Shown piece by piece: positions 15,582-23,043 of a stretch of 33,486 bases of DNA. The notes beneath the pieces are model-generated. The model was not told where the DNA came from. It saw nothing but the letters and a program-made list of their open reading frames with translations, and searched no databases. The DNA is taken from NCBI GenBank assembly GCA_016844945.1, contig JAERTJ010000127.1:1-33486 (forward strand). The letters run 5' to 3'. This DNA is from Fidelibacterota bacterium (GTDB taxonomy: Bacteria; Fidelibacterota; UBA8477; JABMPR01). Every line of letters begins with the position of its first letter. Positions within the stretch are counted from its first letter, which is position 1. Made by a program: the position numbers and the translations under genes.

Positions 15582-17078
15582 TCATCCTGCTTTAAGGGAT
15601 TTAGTTTTTTGGAGGACAGTAGGATAACTGATCTCCAACTTTTCAGCGAGTTTAGTTTTCTGATACCCTACCTGTTTAAATAGATATTCGATTATTTCCT
15701 TCTCAAATTGTTCATTGGCTTGAGACCATGAAAGGGATAACAACCCATTTACATAAGAGATGAGTGCAACCATATCACGCTTGACATAGGTCTGGGGAAG
15801 TACTGCCGGTATACTCTCAAAGTTATAACCTTGTTGACTTAAGCGACGCTTAATCGCATAATACGTGCTAGTTTTTAACTCCAATTTTGCAGGCAGTTCT
15901 GAAATCCCGACACCAGATTCCAGATGTTTTTGCAGGAGGAGAAATTGGAACAGGTCATTTATTTGTTTCCAGGTCTGCCCCAATGCAAAGGCAAAAGTTT
16001 TGGATTTGTCTGTTCCAATTGATTCTGGGAGACTATATCCAGCTTTAGGTCTATTTTCAAATCGTTCTACAACTTCTAGACGCTCACCCGTCAGACTAAA
16101 ACCATATTCAGCCATCTTGAGTGCGGCCTGAGAACCAATTTGATAATAGTGTGTTGCCAGCTCAGGCTGCTGCAGCTTATCACGATGCATATCACCCATG
16201 AACAGGCCTTCATCAGGAATCCGGGACAGGATGTCATACTTTTGACTATGGGCCAGCGCTTCACTTAAATACTTACTTGCAGCATCAAACTCATCAGCAT
16301 CATAATAAGTGAGTGTTAAATTCTCCAACACGGTTGCCATCAGATATTTACTTAGCAAGCCCTGTCGAAGGTCATGGTAAATTTCGCGGGCTTCTAGAAA
16401 GCTCCCTCGACTATATACTAAGTATCCATAAGAATTTTTAAACTGCTCGACCATGAAGGGATAATCATATTGACTTCCTAAATCCATTGCACGCATCAAT
16501 AATTCGTCTGCTTCCTTGAATTCTTCTTGCCCTCTATGGTAGGTCGCCAATCTTCTAATGGCTACTAGTTCCATAATGTGCATATTATGACGATAGAAAT
16601 ACTTAATCCAAGATTGTGCTTCAGCTATAGAGCTCCCTGTACCCTTTTGCAACTCGTGGGCGGACAATTGATAGTCTACCACTGCGTTTAGCGTTTTGGA
16701 CTCAGCAAGTCGTTTGGCAGACCTATATAGGCTCAGTCCATTGAAAGATTCCCCAAATTTTTCTAAGAACACTCCTCGTTCATATTGTACATACGCTAAA
16801 ACCTCATCTCTAACTGGAAAGCCCAACTCGGCATTACGGGTCTCCGCAAGGAGCAATGCCTCATCCAGCGTCATTTTTGAGCCGATGAGATTTCCCTCAA
16901 GGCTCAGGGTTTTTCCTTTTCCAGCTGTATAGAGCGATTTTTGCCCCAGATCTGGTAATTGAGTATAATCCCCCGATAAGAATATATTGCGAGCATCACT
17001 GATGCTTACTAAGCCTAAACGGCTAATAAATTCCAGCCATTCATTTGTCTTTTTCTCTGGAACTAAAGACTTATGCAT
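15582..17078 (-). CDS. TPR regulator with two tandem Fis-type HTH modules (paralogue A)
   Basis: A 498-residue cytoplasmic protein. Residues 1-345 are alpha-helical with TPR-like repeats (helix pairs such as EADELLMRAMDLGSQYDYPF and DAASKYLSEALAHSQKY). Two similar modules follow: residues 368-418 (QTWKQINDLF ... LPAKLELKTSTYYAIKRRL) and 450-495 (LSWSQANEQF ... LAEKLEISYPTVLQKTKSL). Each has a W-x-x-x-x-x-x-F helix and then a helix-turn-helix like the Fis-type C-terminus of NtrC proteins. There is no AAA+ domain, so it cannot act as a usual sigma54 activator. I recognise no named family; a DNA-binding regulator with a TPR sensing part is the inference. It shares the last 170 residues' layout with the gene at 18300-19850. 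AAGGA lies 6 nt before the ATG. It probably forms an operon with the lipoprotein gene 50 bp upstream. Confidence 0.85.
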   Translation of the reverse strand: MHKSLVPEKKTNEWLEFISRLGLVSISDARNIFLSGDYTQLPDLGQKSLYTAGKGKTLSLEGNLIGSKMTLDEALLLAETRNAELGFPVRDEVLAYVQYERGVFLEKFGESFNGLSLYRSAKRLAESKTLNAVVDYQLSAHELQKGTGSSIAEAQSWIKYFYRHNMHIMELVAIRRLATYHRGQEEFKEADELLMRAMDLGSQYDYPFMVEQFKNSYGYLVYSRGSFLEAREIYHDLRQGLLSKYLMATVLENLTLTYYDADEFDAASKYLSEALAHSQKYDILSRIPDEGLFMGDMHRDKLQQPELATHYYQIGSQAALKMAEYGFSLTGERLEVVERFENRPKAGYSLPESIGTDKSKTFAFALGQTWKQINDLFQFLLLQKHLESGVGISELPAKLELKTSTYYAIKRRLSQQGYNFESIPAVLPQTYVKRDMVALISYVNGLLSLSWSQANEQFEKEIIEYLFKQVGYQKTKLAEKLEISYPTVLQKTKSLKAG

Positions 17079-17128
17079 TCTATATCCTTAAATTGCTCAT
17101 TTCAATGTAGTTATTTTTGATGATTAAA

Positions 17129-17656
17129 TTAACCATTTTCACCACCTTCTCCGCCAATTGCGAATTTTGTTGTGGAAATGAGCGTAACTGAACCATGTTT
17201 TAGGGTTTCAATTTCAGTTGTAGAAATGACCCCAGTTCCTGAAAATTCAACTTCATCCCCATTGGCATCAATGTATATCACATCCTCAGCATCTATGAGG
17301 GTCACCGTAGTGAGCGTCTCAAAGGTAATCACCAGTTTAGCTTGAACATCAACTTCAATGGGTTCTTCTGACAGATTATCAATCCAGGTCTCAGGAGGAA
17401 GTGTCTCTCCACCATCAGCTGCGTATACAGCTGTATCTGCTTCTAAGCCATAGACTGTACCAGCGGATACTTCTTCATCAATGATAAGAAGACCATCTGT
17501 CTGTTTTGCTAAGCTATTTGGATTTACCAGGAAGGGGGCACGATTATCTTGTACGACTCGGCCCTTATACAGGGTTTGTGTATCATTTGTATCCTGGGGA
17601 CTTTCACACGCGACTAATAAAAACAGCACCAATAAAACACTTACAAAAACTCTCAT
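17129..17656 (-). CDS. lipoprotein of unknown function
   Basis: A 175-residue protein with a lipoprotein signal: a hydrophobic run, then LLVAC with Cys at position 17. The mature part is beta-strand-rich, acidic and Thr/Val-rich (for example ITFETLTTVTLIDAEDVIYI), and ends in a short Gly/Glu tail. I recognise no domain; a small periplasmic beta-sandwich is likely. GAGGAG lies just before the ATG. It is the first gene of a leftward pair with the TPR regulator at 15582-17078, so it may be regulated by it or linked to its signal. Confidence 0.8.
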   Translation of the reverse strand: MRVFVSVLLVLFLLVACESPQDTNDTQTLYKGRVVQDNRAPFLVNPNSLAKQTDGLLIIDEEVSAGTVYGLEADTAVYAADGGETLPPETWIDNLSEEPIEVDVQAKLVITFETLTTVTLIDAEDVIYIDANGDEVEFSGTGVISTTEIETLKHGSVTLISTTKFAIGGEGGENG

Positions 17657-17914
17657 CTCTCTCTCCTCTTTTTGTGTATCCTCACCGCCAATATAAAAAA
17701 AGAATTCAAGAAGTGTATTATTTTTTATAATATATAAATATTTTTATTGACCAGCTTGATGTGGATGAATAGATTTTAACTGCATATGAAGTCAACCATT
17801 TCATTTCGAATCCAACAAAACCGCTCCTAAGTTAGGAATCCATTCATCGTGCGTACACTCAACTCCCACAAGCAACATCTACCCCCACAATCTACCTTCA
17901 GATTGGGACAGGAA
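17657..17914. promoter_or_regulatory. divergent promoter region between two regulator units
   Basis: This 258-bp AT-rich region lies between divergent genes. On the plus strand a candidate sigma70-type promoter is TTGACC (17747-17752), a 17-nt spacer and TAGATT (17770-17775). The core at 17715-17745 is nearly all A/T and could hold the leftward promoter, but no single site stands out. Confidence 0.4.
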
Positions 17915-18238
17915 ATGCCTATTATGAAAAACAAGAAGATTTATGGTCTGGTCACGAGTATCGTAGATGGGAATACATTTGAGATCAGTGTCCAGGATGA
18001 GAATGATGAAAATGGTGTTGAGAAGCATACTGAAAAGATTCGCATTCATGGGATGGATAAGCCTGCAGTTTCAACACTTTCTGGGATTCTCGCCAAACTG
18101 GAGCTGGAGAAAAAAATCGTTGGCCGGAAACTTGAATGTGAAATCATCAACCGGGATGATGCAGATCAACTCGTTGCCGTTGTCCCCCACAAATACCTCA
18201 AGTCACCTTTTTCGTTTGATCCCAATCAAGATAACTAA
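17915..18238 (+). CDS. degenerate staphylococcal-nuclease-like (SNase-fold) protein
   Basis: About 107 residues from the ATG at 17915. GGACAGGA lies just before it; the ATG at 17924 is equally possible, and an in-frame GTG at 17849 would add a leader without family character. The core matches the start of SNase domains: YGLVTSIVDGNTFEISVQ parallels the family's VVDGDT strand, and EKIRIHGMDKPA parallels RLLGIDAPE. The helix LAKLELEKKIVGRKLECEI and a final LVAVVPHKYL continue the fold. The second Asp of the metal site is Asn and the catalytic Glu is Ala, while the Arg is kept, so nuclease activity is doubtful. No signal peptide is seen if 17915 or 17924 is right. It is followed after 61 bp by TPR regulator B, probably in one operon. 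Confidence 0.65.
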   Translation: MPIMKNKKIYGLVTSIVDGNTFEISVQDENDENGVEKHTEKIRIHGMDKPAVSTLSGILAKLELEKKIVGRKLECEIINRDDADQLVAVVPHKYLKSPFSFDPNQDN

Positions 18239-18299
18239 CTACGATTTATTTTACATAAGATAGTTATTTTCGTTTTTTATTTTTGTTTTAACTTGATGA

Positions 18300-19850
18300 G
18301 TGGCCGAATCAGAATTACTAGAAATCTTAACTGATAAATCAATTGAATCTGAAAAGCAACTCCAAGGGAAATCACCCTATATAGAGTATTGGGAATTTTT
18401 GCTTATGTTGGGATTCGGTAGTCTGAAAAACACCCGACAATTCTATTCTAACCTAAGAAATAAAATACAACCTACTGATTGGAGAATGCCACTTCTTGAA
18501 ATTGGAGAAGCCAGGTACCTAACTTTGGCTGGCCGTGAATTTGAAAGCTATTCCCGTTTACAAAAAGTCCAAAAGGTCATTTTTTCTTCATCAAACAAGT
18601 ATACAGAATTCTATACTTCAGAAGTTCTTTCTCTGTTTAGCTATGTCCTAACTGCACTTCAGGAAAAAATGTCCGCCCATGGTGATACTGAGACTCTTCT
18701 ATCTAGTGGAATGAATTTAACTTCAATCACAAATTTTAAGCTGGCGTTCGAATATCGACTATTGATTCATCAGGTTCGTCATAACAATCATCCAATAAGT
18801 GACCTACTCCCAATTATGGATAGACTCCTCCAAAAAAAGCTATTCGTTCTATCTTGTGTTGGGTACAGAATGATGGGTATTGTATATCGAATCAGAAAAG
18901 ACTATAAATCAGCCCATTATCAATACAATTTAGGAATTTCCTTAGCAAAAGGGTGTAGCCTACCTCTGAATCTTAAGTACACTCAAATGGCAAAAGGTTA
19001 TTGCTATTTTTCTGAGGGGGAGCTTGAGCTCGCAGAAGAGTTATATTCGAAAATTTGTTTTGATTCTATCCTTGATCACCTACGCCCCATCCTATATGAG
19101 AACCAGGCTTTGATCGCCGAACGCCGCCAACAAATGGACCTGGCGGTTTCCCTGGTTGAGGATGCGCTTAAAATTTCTTTAGAACTGGATATGGTATCAC
19201 TAGTGCCTGGAGAATATCTCTTTCTGGGTTCAACCTTCGAGAATCATTATAAAGATCTGGAACAAGCAGAACACTATTACAAAATGGGATATGATCACGC
19301 CATGCGCTATGCCTCTCACGGAATAAGCCTCACTGGTGACAGAAAAGATGTCGTAAATGCCTATGTAAACCTCATGGCAAAAAAAGAGCGCTCTACAATT
19401 CAACCTCCCAAAGTGACTAGACTTGACCCTTTCGCCTTTGCGCAAGGAAAATCATGGCGCGAGATAAAAGATATCTTTCACCACCAGCTCGTTTCCTTTC
19501 ACGCAAAGAGCATTAAAACTAGCAAGCTCATGGCAAAAAAACTGGATATGCCCCCCTCTACTCTCTACTCACTCCAGGATCGACTGAAAGGCAAAGGATT
19601 CACTTTAAACGAAGTAAGCAGTTCTACTGAAATTTCCCCCCACGATTTAAATCCCTTTTTTGAAGAACATCAGAACTTAAGCTGGGATGAAATAAACCGT
19701 ATCTTTGAACGGGAAATGATCCATTACCTCTATGAACGCTATGGCTACAATAAACACAGAATGGCAAAAATTCTTGACATTAGTTACCCATCCATCATTA
19801 AAAAAACGCGTGAACTGACCCAGGTGAGTGACCATTTACTTCAAAACTAA
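18300..19850 (+). CDS. TPR regulator with two tandem Fis-type HTH modules (paralogue B)
   Basis: A 516-residue paralogue of the leftward regulator. Residues 1-345 are helical with TPR-like repeats. The junction LTGDRKDVV matches LTGERLEVV in paralogue A, and FAFAQGKSW matches FAFALGQTW. Two modules follow: residues 383-434 (KSWREIKDIF ... MAKKLDMPPSTLYSLQDRL) and 460-507 (LSWDEINRIF ... MAKILDISYPSIIKKTREL). The two clearly derive from an internal duplication (SW-x-EI-x-x-IF then HTH). It has no AAA+ and no receiver domain. The start is a GTG without a visible ribosome site, and no earlier start fits better. The stop overlaps the metalloprotease gene by 23 bp. Confidence 0.85.
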   Translation: MAESELLEILTDKSIESEKQLQGKSPYIEYWEFLLMLGFGSLKNTRQFYSNLRNKIQPTDWRMPLLEIGEARYLTLAGREFESYSRLQKVQKVIFSSSNKYTEFYTSEVLSLFSYVLTALQEKMSAHGDTETLLSSGMNLTSITNFKLAFEYRLLIHQVRHNNHPISDLLPIMDRLLQKKLFVLSCVGYRMMGIVYRIRKDYKSAHYQYNLGISLAKGCSLPLNLKYTQMAKGYCYFSEGELELAEELYSKICFDSILDHLRPILYENQALIAERRQQMDLAVSLVEDALKISLELDMVSLVPGEYLFLGSTFENHYKDLEQAEHYYKMGYDHAMRYASHGISLTGDRKDVVNAYVNLMAKKERSTIQPPKVTRLDPFAFAQGKSWREIKDIFHHQLVSFHAKSIKTSKLMAKKLDMPPSTLYSLQDRLKGKGFTLNEVSSSTEISPHDLNPFFEEHQNLSWDEINRIFEREMIHYLYERYGYNKHRMAKILDISYPSIIKKTRELTQVSDHLLQN

Positions 19851-20445
19851 ATCAACTCAACACAACAAAACCGTCAAAAAAGATTTAGAGTTTGGGGAGA
19901 TTCACTTCATCTCAAAAAGTAGGTTAAGGTCCATCAGGATTTCTGTAAAACCTTTCGAAGGTATTCGGGTCAGCATTCCGCTCAAATTTCCGCATCGAAA
20001 AGCACAGGCTTTTGTAGAGAGAAAAAGGGACTGGATTCGCAGCGCTCTCACACAGGCTCATTCCACTGAACAGAAAGCGAAGGAATACTTTTCTGACAAC
20101 CCGCCTCTTCCCAGAAAGGAGATCCGACCCATTCTGGCTGCTAGACTTGATGAGCTATCACGTAAACATAATATGCCGTACAAAAAATTAACAGTTCGGA
20201 GCCAAAAAAGCCGTTGGGGGTCATGCTCAACGTCCAATAACATTAATCTCAATCAGAATCTCCACTACCTCCCTGATCATTTACGTGATTATATCATGCT
20301 CCATGAACTTGCCCACACCCATGAAAAGAACCATGGACCCCAATTCTGGAACATTCTTTACGAGATACTCGGCAGGGAAGAAACACACGACTATCGACAT
20401 CAGCTTAAAGCCTATGAGTTCCTATTTTATCCACCTCAGGACTAG
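19828..20445 (+). CDS. YgjP-type (DUF45) zinc metalloprotease
   Basis: A 205-residue protein with the hallmarks of the YgjP/DUF45 family, relatives of M48 and WLM peptidases. These are SRWGSC (128-133) followed by an INLNQNL strand, then the zinc motif HELAH (159-163) with the third ligand in NHGPQFW (His169). Length is normal. The substrate is unknown in the family. Translation probably starts at the GTG at 19828, with CAGGTGA just before it, inside the end of regulator B, so the genes are likely cotranscribed. Confidence 0.88.
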   Translation: MTIYFKTKSTQHNKTVKKDLEFGEIHFISKSRLRSIRISVKPFEGIRVSIPLKFPHRKAQAFVERKRDWIRSALTQAHSTEQKAKEYFSDNPPLPRKEIRPILAARLDELSRKHNMPYKKLTVRSQKSRWGSCSTSNNINLNQNLHYLPDHLRDYIMLHELAHTHEKNHGPQFWNILYEILGREETHDYRHQLKAYEFLFYPPQD

Positions 20446-20504
20446 TAGCACTTTCTAGCATTCACAACTAAAGTTCTTCTGTATCCCACGATAATCGAAG
20501 TAAG

Positions 20505-20957
20505 ATGAAAATGAAAGCAATCATAATAATGCTTGGTGTGGTGGCGCTATTCGGCTGGATCTCCCGAATATCCCAGAATTCAGGGTTTAGCAAATTGCTC
20601 ACACGTGAAAAACAACAGTCAGGAACACATACTTTTGACGATGTATCCATGGCGAATTGTGAAGACTATGCAGTTATGATCTCAGCCTCAAAGCTTGCCA
20701 AGCGGAAGGGGACATCCAAGGAATGGATACTCAATAATTATCAGATTGAAATCTTTGCTGACACCATCAGACATACTCCCAAAGTAATTGGACATGTTCC
20801 CCCCAGTGGACATTGTTACATCATTGAGCAATCTGGTGATTGGTTTTTCATACAGAGTCCTGGAAGTAATGAATTGGGTTGGTTGCATCAACGTTTTGTA
20901 GTGGGGTTTGTAAAAATGGATCCCATAACGCTTCTCCCTTGCCCGGGAAGAATGTAA
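20505..20957 (+). CDS. membrane-anchored protein with a bacterial SH3-like domain
   Basis: A 150-residue protein. Residues 3-21 form a membrane anchor or signal helix (AIIIMLGVVALFGW). A low-complexity linker follows, then from about residue 80 an SH3b-like domain: a HTPKVIGHVPPSG strand-turn, a SGDWFFIQS strand and the typical GWLHQRFV ending. Such domains often bind cell-wall peptides. A Cys pair (C57 and C107) could be linked. The ATG at 20505 follows AAGTAAG; the next ATG at 20511 is an alternative. The neighbours do not point to a pathway. Confidence 0.68.
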   Translation: MKMKAIIIMLGVVALFGWISRISQNSGFSKLLTREKQQSGTHTFDDVSMANCEDYAVMISASKLAKRKGTSKEWILNNYQIEIFADTIRHTPKVIGHVPPSGHCYIIEQSGDWFFIQSPGSNELGWLHQRFVVGFVKMDPITLLPCPGRM

Positions 20958-20964
20958 GCAAATG

Positions 20965-20987
20965 GCTCACTTCATTTTGAGGTGAGC
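20965..20987. terminator. hairpin between convergent genes
   Basis: The stem GCTCACTTCA/TGAGGTGAGC (10 bp with one G-T pair) has a 3-nt loop. It lies between the stop of the SH3-domain gene (plus) and the stop of the next gene (minus) and could serve both. The T-runs on either side are poor, so Rho-independent function is not certain. Confidence 0.5.
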
Positions 20988-21018
20988 TGTTTCTTCATTC
21001 CAAATATTTTCCATAAAC

Positions 21019-21492
21019 TTACTTCAAAATTGAATGCAAAACTGATTCGATTTTAACCCCCAGGAAATATGCTTCTATTTGTAAATCTTGTGATAAATCA
21101 TCCAGATCGTTGAGAATTTGTTGCTTGAACCGAGTGGTATCTGGTTTCTTATTCCAGTATCGAACAGTGATATCTTTCTTATCAAGAAGATTTCCAATCC
21201 TGATTCCAGAGGGCTCTCTAACTTCCAGAGTAAGGGATACAACCTGTTGTCCTATTAAGTTCTTTTTGCGGTCATAGTCTGTCAGCCATACCGCAACATC
21301 TTCCTTTAACTCCGATACAGATGCCCAATCAGATTGCATGAGATAAACCGTTGCTCCCGCCTGAGCCGGAGCCAGCTCAGCAGTTTCAGCAAGAGGTACC
21401 TTAAGATCAATAACCGTTTTTTCGGTTCCCATAATTGCCAGGGGAAGTAATATCAACACCATGAGAAGCAGCTTGATTTTAGTTCGATGCAT
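21019..21492 (-). CDS. secreted protein of unknown function
   Basis: A 157-residue protein with a cleavable-type signal peptide (MHRTKIKLLLMVLILLPLAI). The mature part is mixed alpha/beta: a strand region VVSLTLEVREPSGIRIG, then a helical C-terminus with the Asp-rich segment LNDLDDLSQDL. There is no lipobox and I recognise no family. GGAG lies 7 nt before the ATG. It stands alone on the minus strand, divergent from the oxidoreductase gene. Confidence 0.68.
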   Translation of the reverse strand: MHRTKIKLLLMVLILLPLAIMGTEKTVIDLKVPLAETAELAPAQAGATVYLMQSDWASVSELKEDVAVWLTDYDRKKNLIGQQVVSLTLEVREPSGIRIGNLLDKKDITVRYWNKKPDTTRFKQQILNDLDDLSQDLQIEAYFLGVKIESVLHSILK

Positions 21493-21603
21493 CTGATTTC
21501 TCCATTAATTTGTACCTGCACAACGCAAGTAAGTCCTTGGAACACTTGAGAGGTCAAATCTAGCTCGTAGCTGGTAGGGGTACAAGCTTCAGAAAGGGAA
21601 ATC

Positions 21604-22590
21604 ATGGAAGAGATTCGCTGGGGTAGCATTGGATGTGGTGATGTCATGGAAGTAAAAAGTGGACCTGCACTGCAGAATGTTGAGCATTCACAACTTGTGG
21701 CTGTCATGCGACGCGAAGGAGAATTGGCCAAAGATTTTGCCCATAGACACCAGGTACCCAAATGGTTTGATCAAGCCAGTGCCCTTGTGGAGGACCCTGA
21801 TGTAAATGCAGTATATGTAGCAACTCCACCGGATACCCATCTTCAATACACACGCATGGCAGCGCTTGCCGGGAAACCAGTCTATGTTGAAAAACCAATG
21901 GCGAACAGCTATGCAGAGTGTCTTGAGATGGTCAGGATTTGCGAGCAACAACAAGTACCACTCTTTGTCGCCTATTATCGTAGAGCACTCCCCAGGTTTT
22001 TGAAAGTCAAACAAATTCTGGATGAAGGTCATCTGGGGGAGATCCATGAAGTCAACATCCAATTATTGCAGCGACCAAAGGAGATCGATGTCCTTGGACA
22101 GGAGAACTGGAGAGTTTCGCCTGAAATTTCCGGTTGCGGTTATTTTTGTGACCTGGGTTCACATATTTTCGACCTGAGTCAGTTCCTGCTAGGAGATATC
22201 ATCCAGGCCAGTGGGATAATTGCGAATACGGGAGGGTATTATCCTGCTGAAGATTATGTGGAAACAAGCTTCACGTTTATGAATGATGTTCAGGGGAAGG
22301 GTGTCTGGAATTTTAATGCCGACCAGGACCTGGATCAGACAGAAATAACTGGGTCAAAAGGGAAGGTAAGCTACAGTCACTTCGGCGAAGATGATGTTAC
22401 ACTAATGATCGGCATGGATGAAGAACAATTTAAGATTGCCAACCCTATCCATATTCAACAACCACTCATACAATTAATTGTTGACGAGTTAAGGGGAAAA
22501 GGAAGTAGTCCCAGCACCGGTCATTCTGCAGCAACAACCAATTGGATTATGGATTCAGTTCTGGGGCGTAGTGTGAAGCAATCGGAGTAA
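21604..22590 (+). CDS. Gfo/Idh/MocA-family NAD(P)-dependent oxidoreductase
   Basis: A 328-residue enzyme of normal family length. The Rossmann N-terminus has the GCGDVM loop after strand RWGSIG. The segment VYVATPPDTH and the EKPMANSYAEC motif (with the conserved Lys of EKP, which contacts cofactor and substrate) are typical. The C-terminal alpha/beta domain includes GCGYFCDLGSHIFDL, where the Asp and His are likely catalytic. The family acts on sugars, inositols and related compounds; the substrate cannot be told, and no sugar pathway genes adjoin it. AAAGGGA precedes the ATG. Confidence 0.93.
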   Translation: MEEIRWGSIGCGDVMEVKSGPALQNVEHSQLVAVMRREGELAKDFAHRHQVPKWFDQASALVEDPDVNAVYVATPPDTHLQYTRMAALAGKPVYVEKPMANSYAECLEMVRICEQQQVPLFVAYYRRALPRFLKVKQILDEGHLGEIHEVNIQLLQRPKEIDVLGQENWRVSPEISGCGYFCDLGSHIFDLSQFLLGDIIQASGIIANTGGYYPAEDYVETSFTFMNDVQGKGVWNFNADQDLDQTEITGSKGKVSYSHFGEDDVTLMIGMDEEQFKIANPIHIQQPLIQLIVDELRGKGSSPSTGHSAATTNWIMDSVLGRSVKQSE

Positions 22591-22622
22591 ACTAACTACA
22601 CAAGCCGGCTTACAAATAGGAC

Positions 22623-22829
22623 TTAAACGTATATATCTATTGTGGTTAGTTTTTTCTTTGATGGAATGTCTGTGAACTCAGCATCTTCGATGGTTTGAGA
22701 CTCATTCGGTTTTGATTGATTGTGAACTGGTTTTGGAGGATGTGCTCTATTCACCCTGGTTTCGGCATATTGAGTGACAGCTGGTTTGTACCAAGCCATC
22801 CTGGTCGTATTTAATTGGATTTCCCCCAC
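22623..22829 (-). CDS. possible small protein, 58-68 residues
   Basis: A short polar frame rich in Pro, Asn, Lys and Thr (for example RAHPPKPVHNQSKPNESQ), ending TTIDIYV. AGGTG lies 5 nt before a GTG at 22829; an ATG at 22799 with AGG next to it would give 58 residues. There is no signal, membrane helix or known domain. It sits between the oxidoreductase and the GHL10 gene, with a free promoter region. It could be a real disordered protein or a chance frame. Confidence 0.3.
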   Translation of the reverse strand: MGEIQLNTTRMAWYKPAVTQYAETRVNRAHPPKPVHNQSKPNESQTIEDAEFTDIPSKKKLTTIDIYV

Positions 22830-23043
22830 TATACACCTACAAAATTATACACTCTCTACCTTCCAACCTGGATGCAATCTAAAACAGAATCTTGTTAGGA
22901 CAATTGTTAGTTTTTTGAATGTTTCACAGCTCCATTTCAAAGCTTTTCAATTATGCTTTGATGATCTGATTCCGATTCACCCTTTGCTCGCAAGGCACAG
23001 AGAATAGCACCCTCCCACTTTGCTTACCTCCACTGGAAGTTAC

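Noticed and set aside
22937..22961. Terminator of the GHL10 gene (TCAAAGC-N11-GCTTTGA)
   Set aside because: The arms are only 7 bp with a long loop and no T-run on the minus strand.
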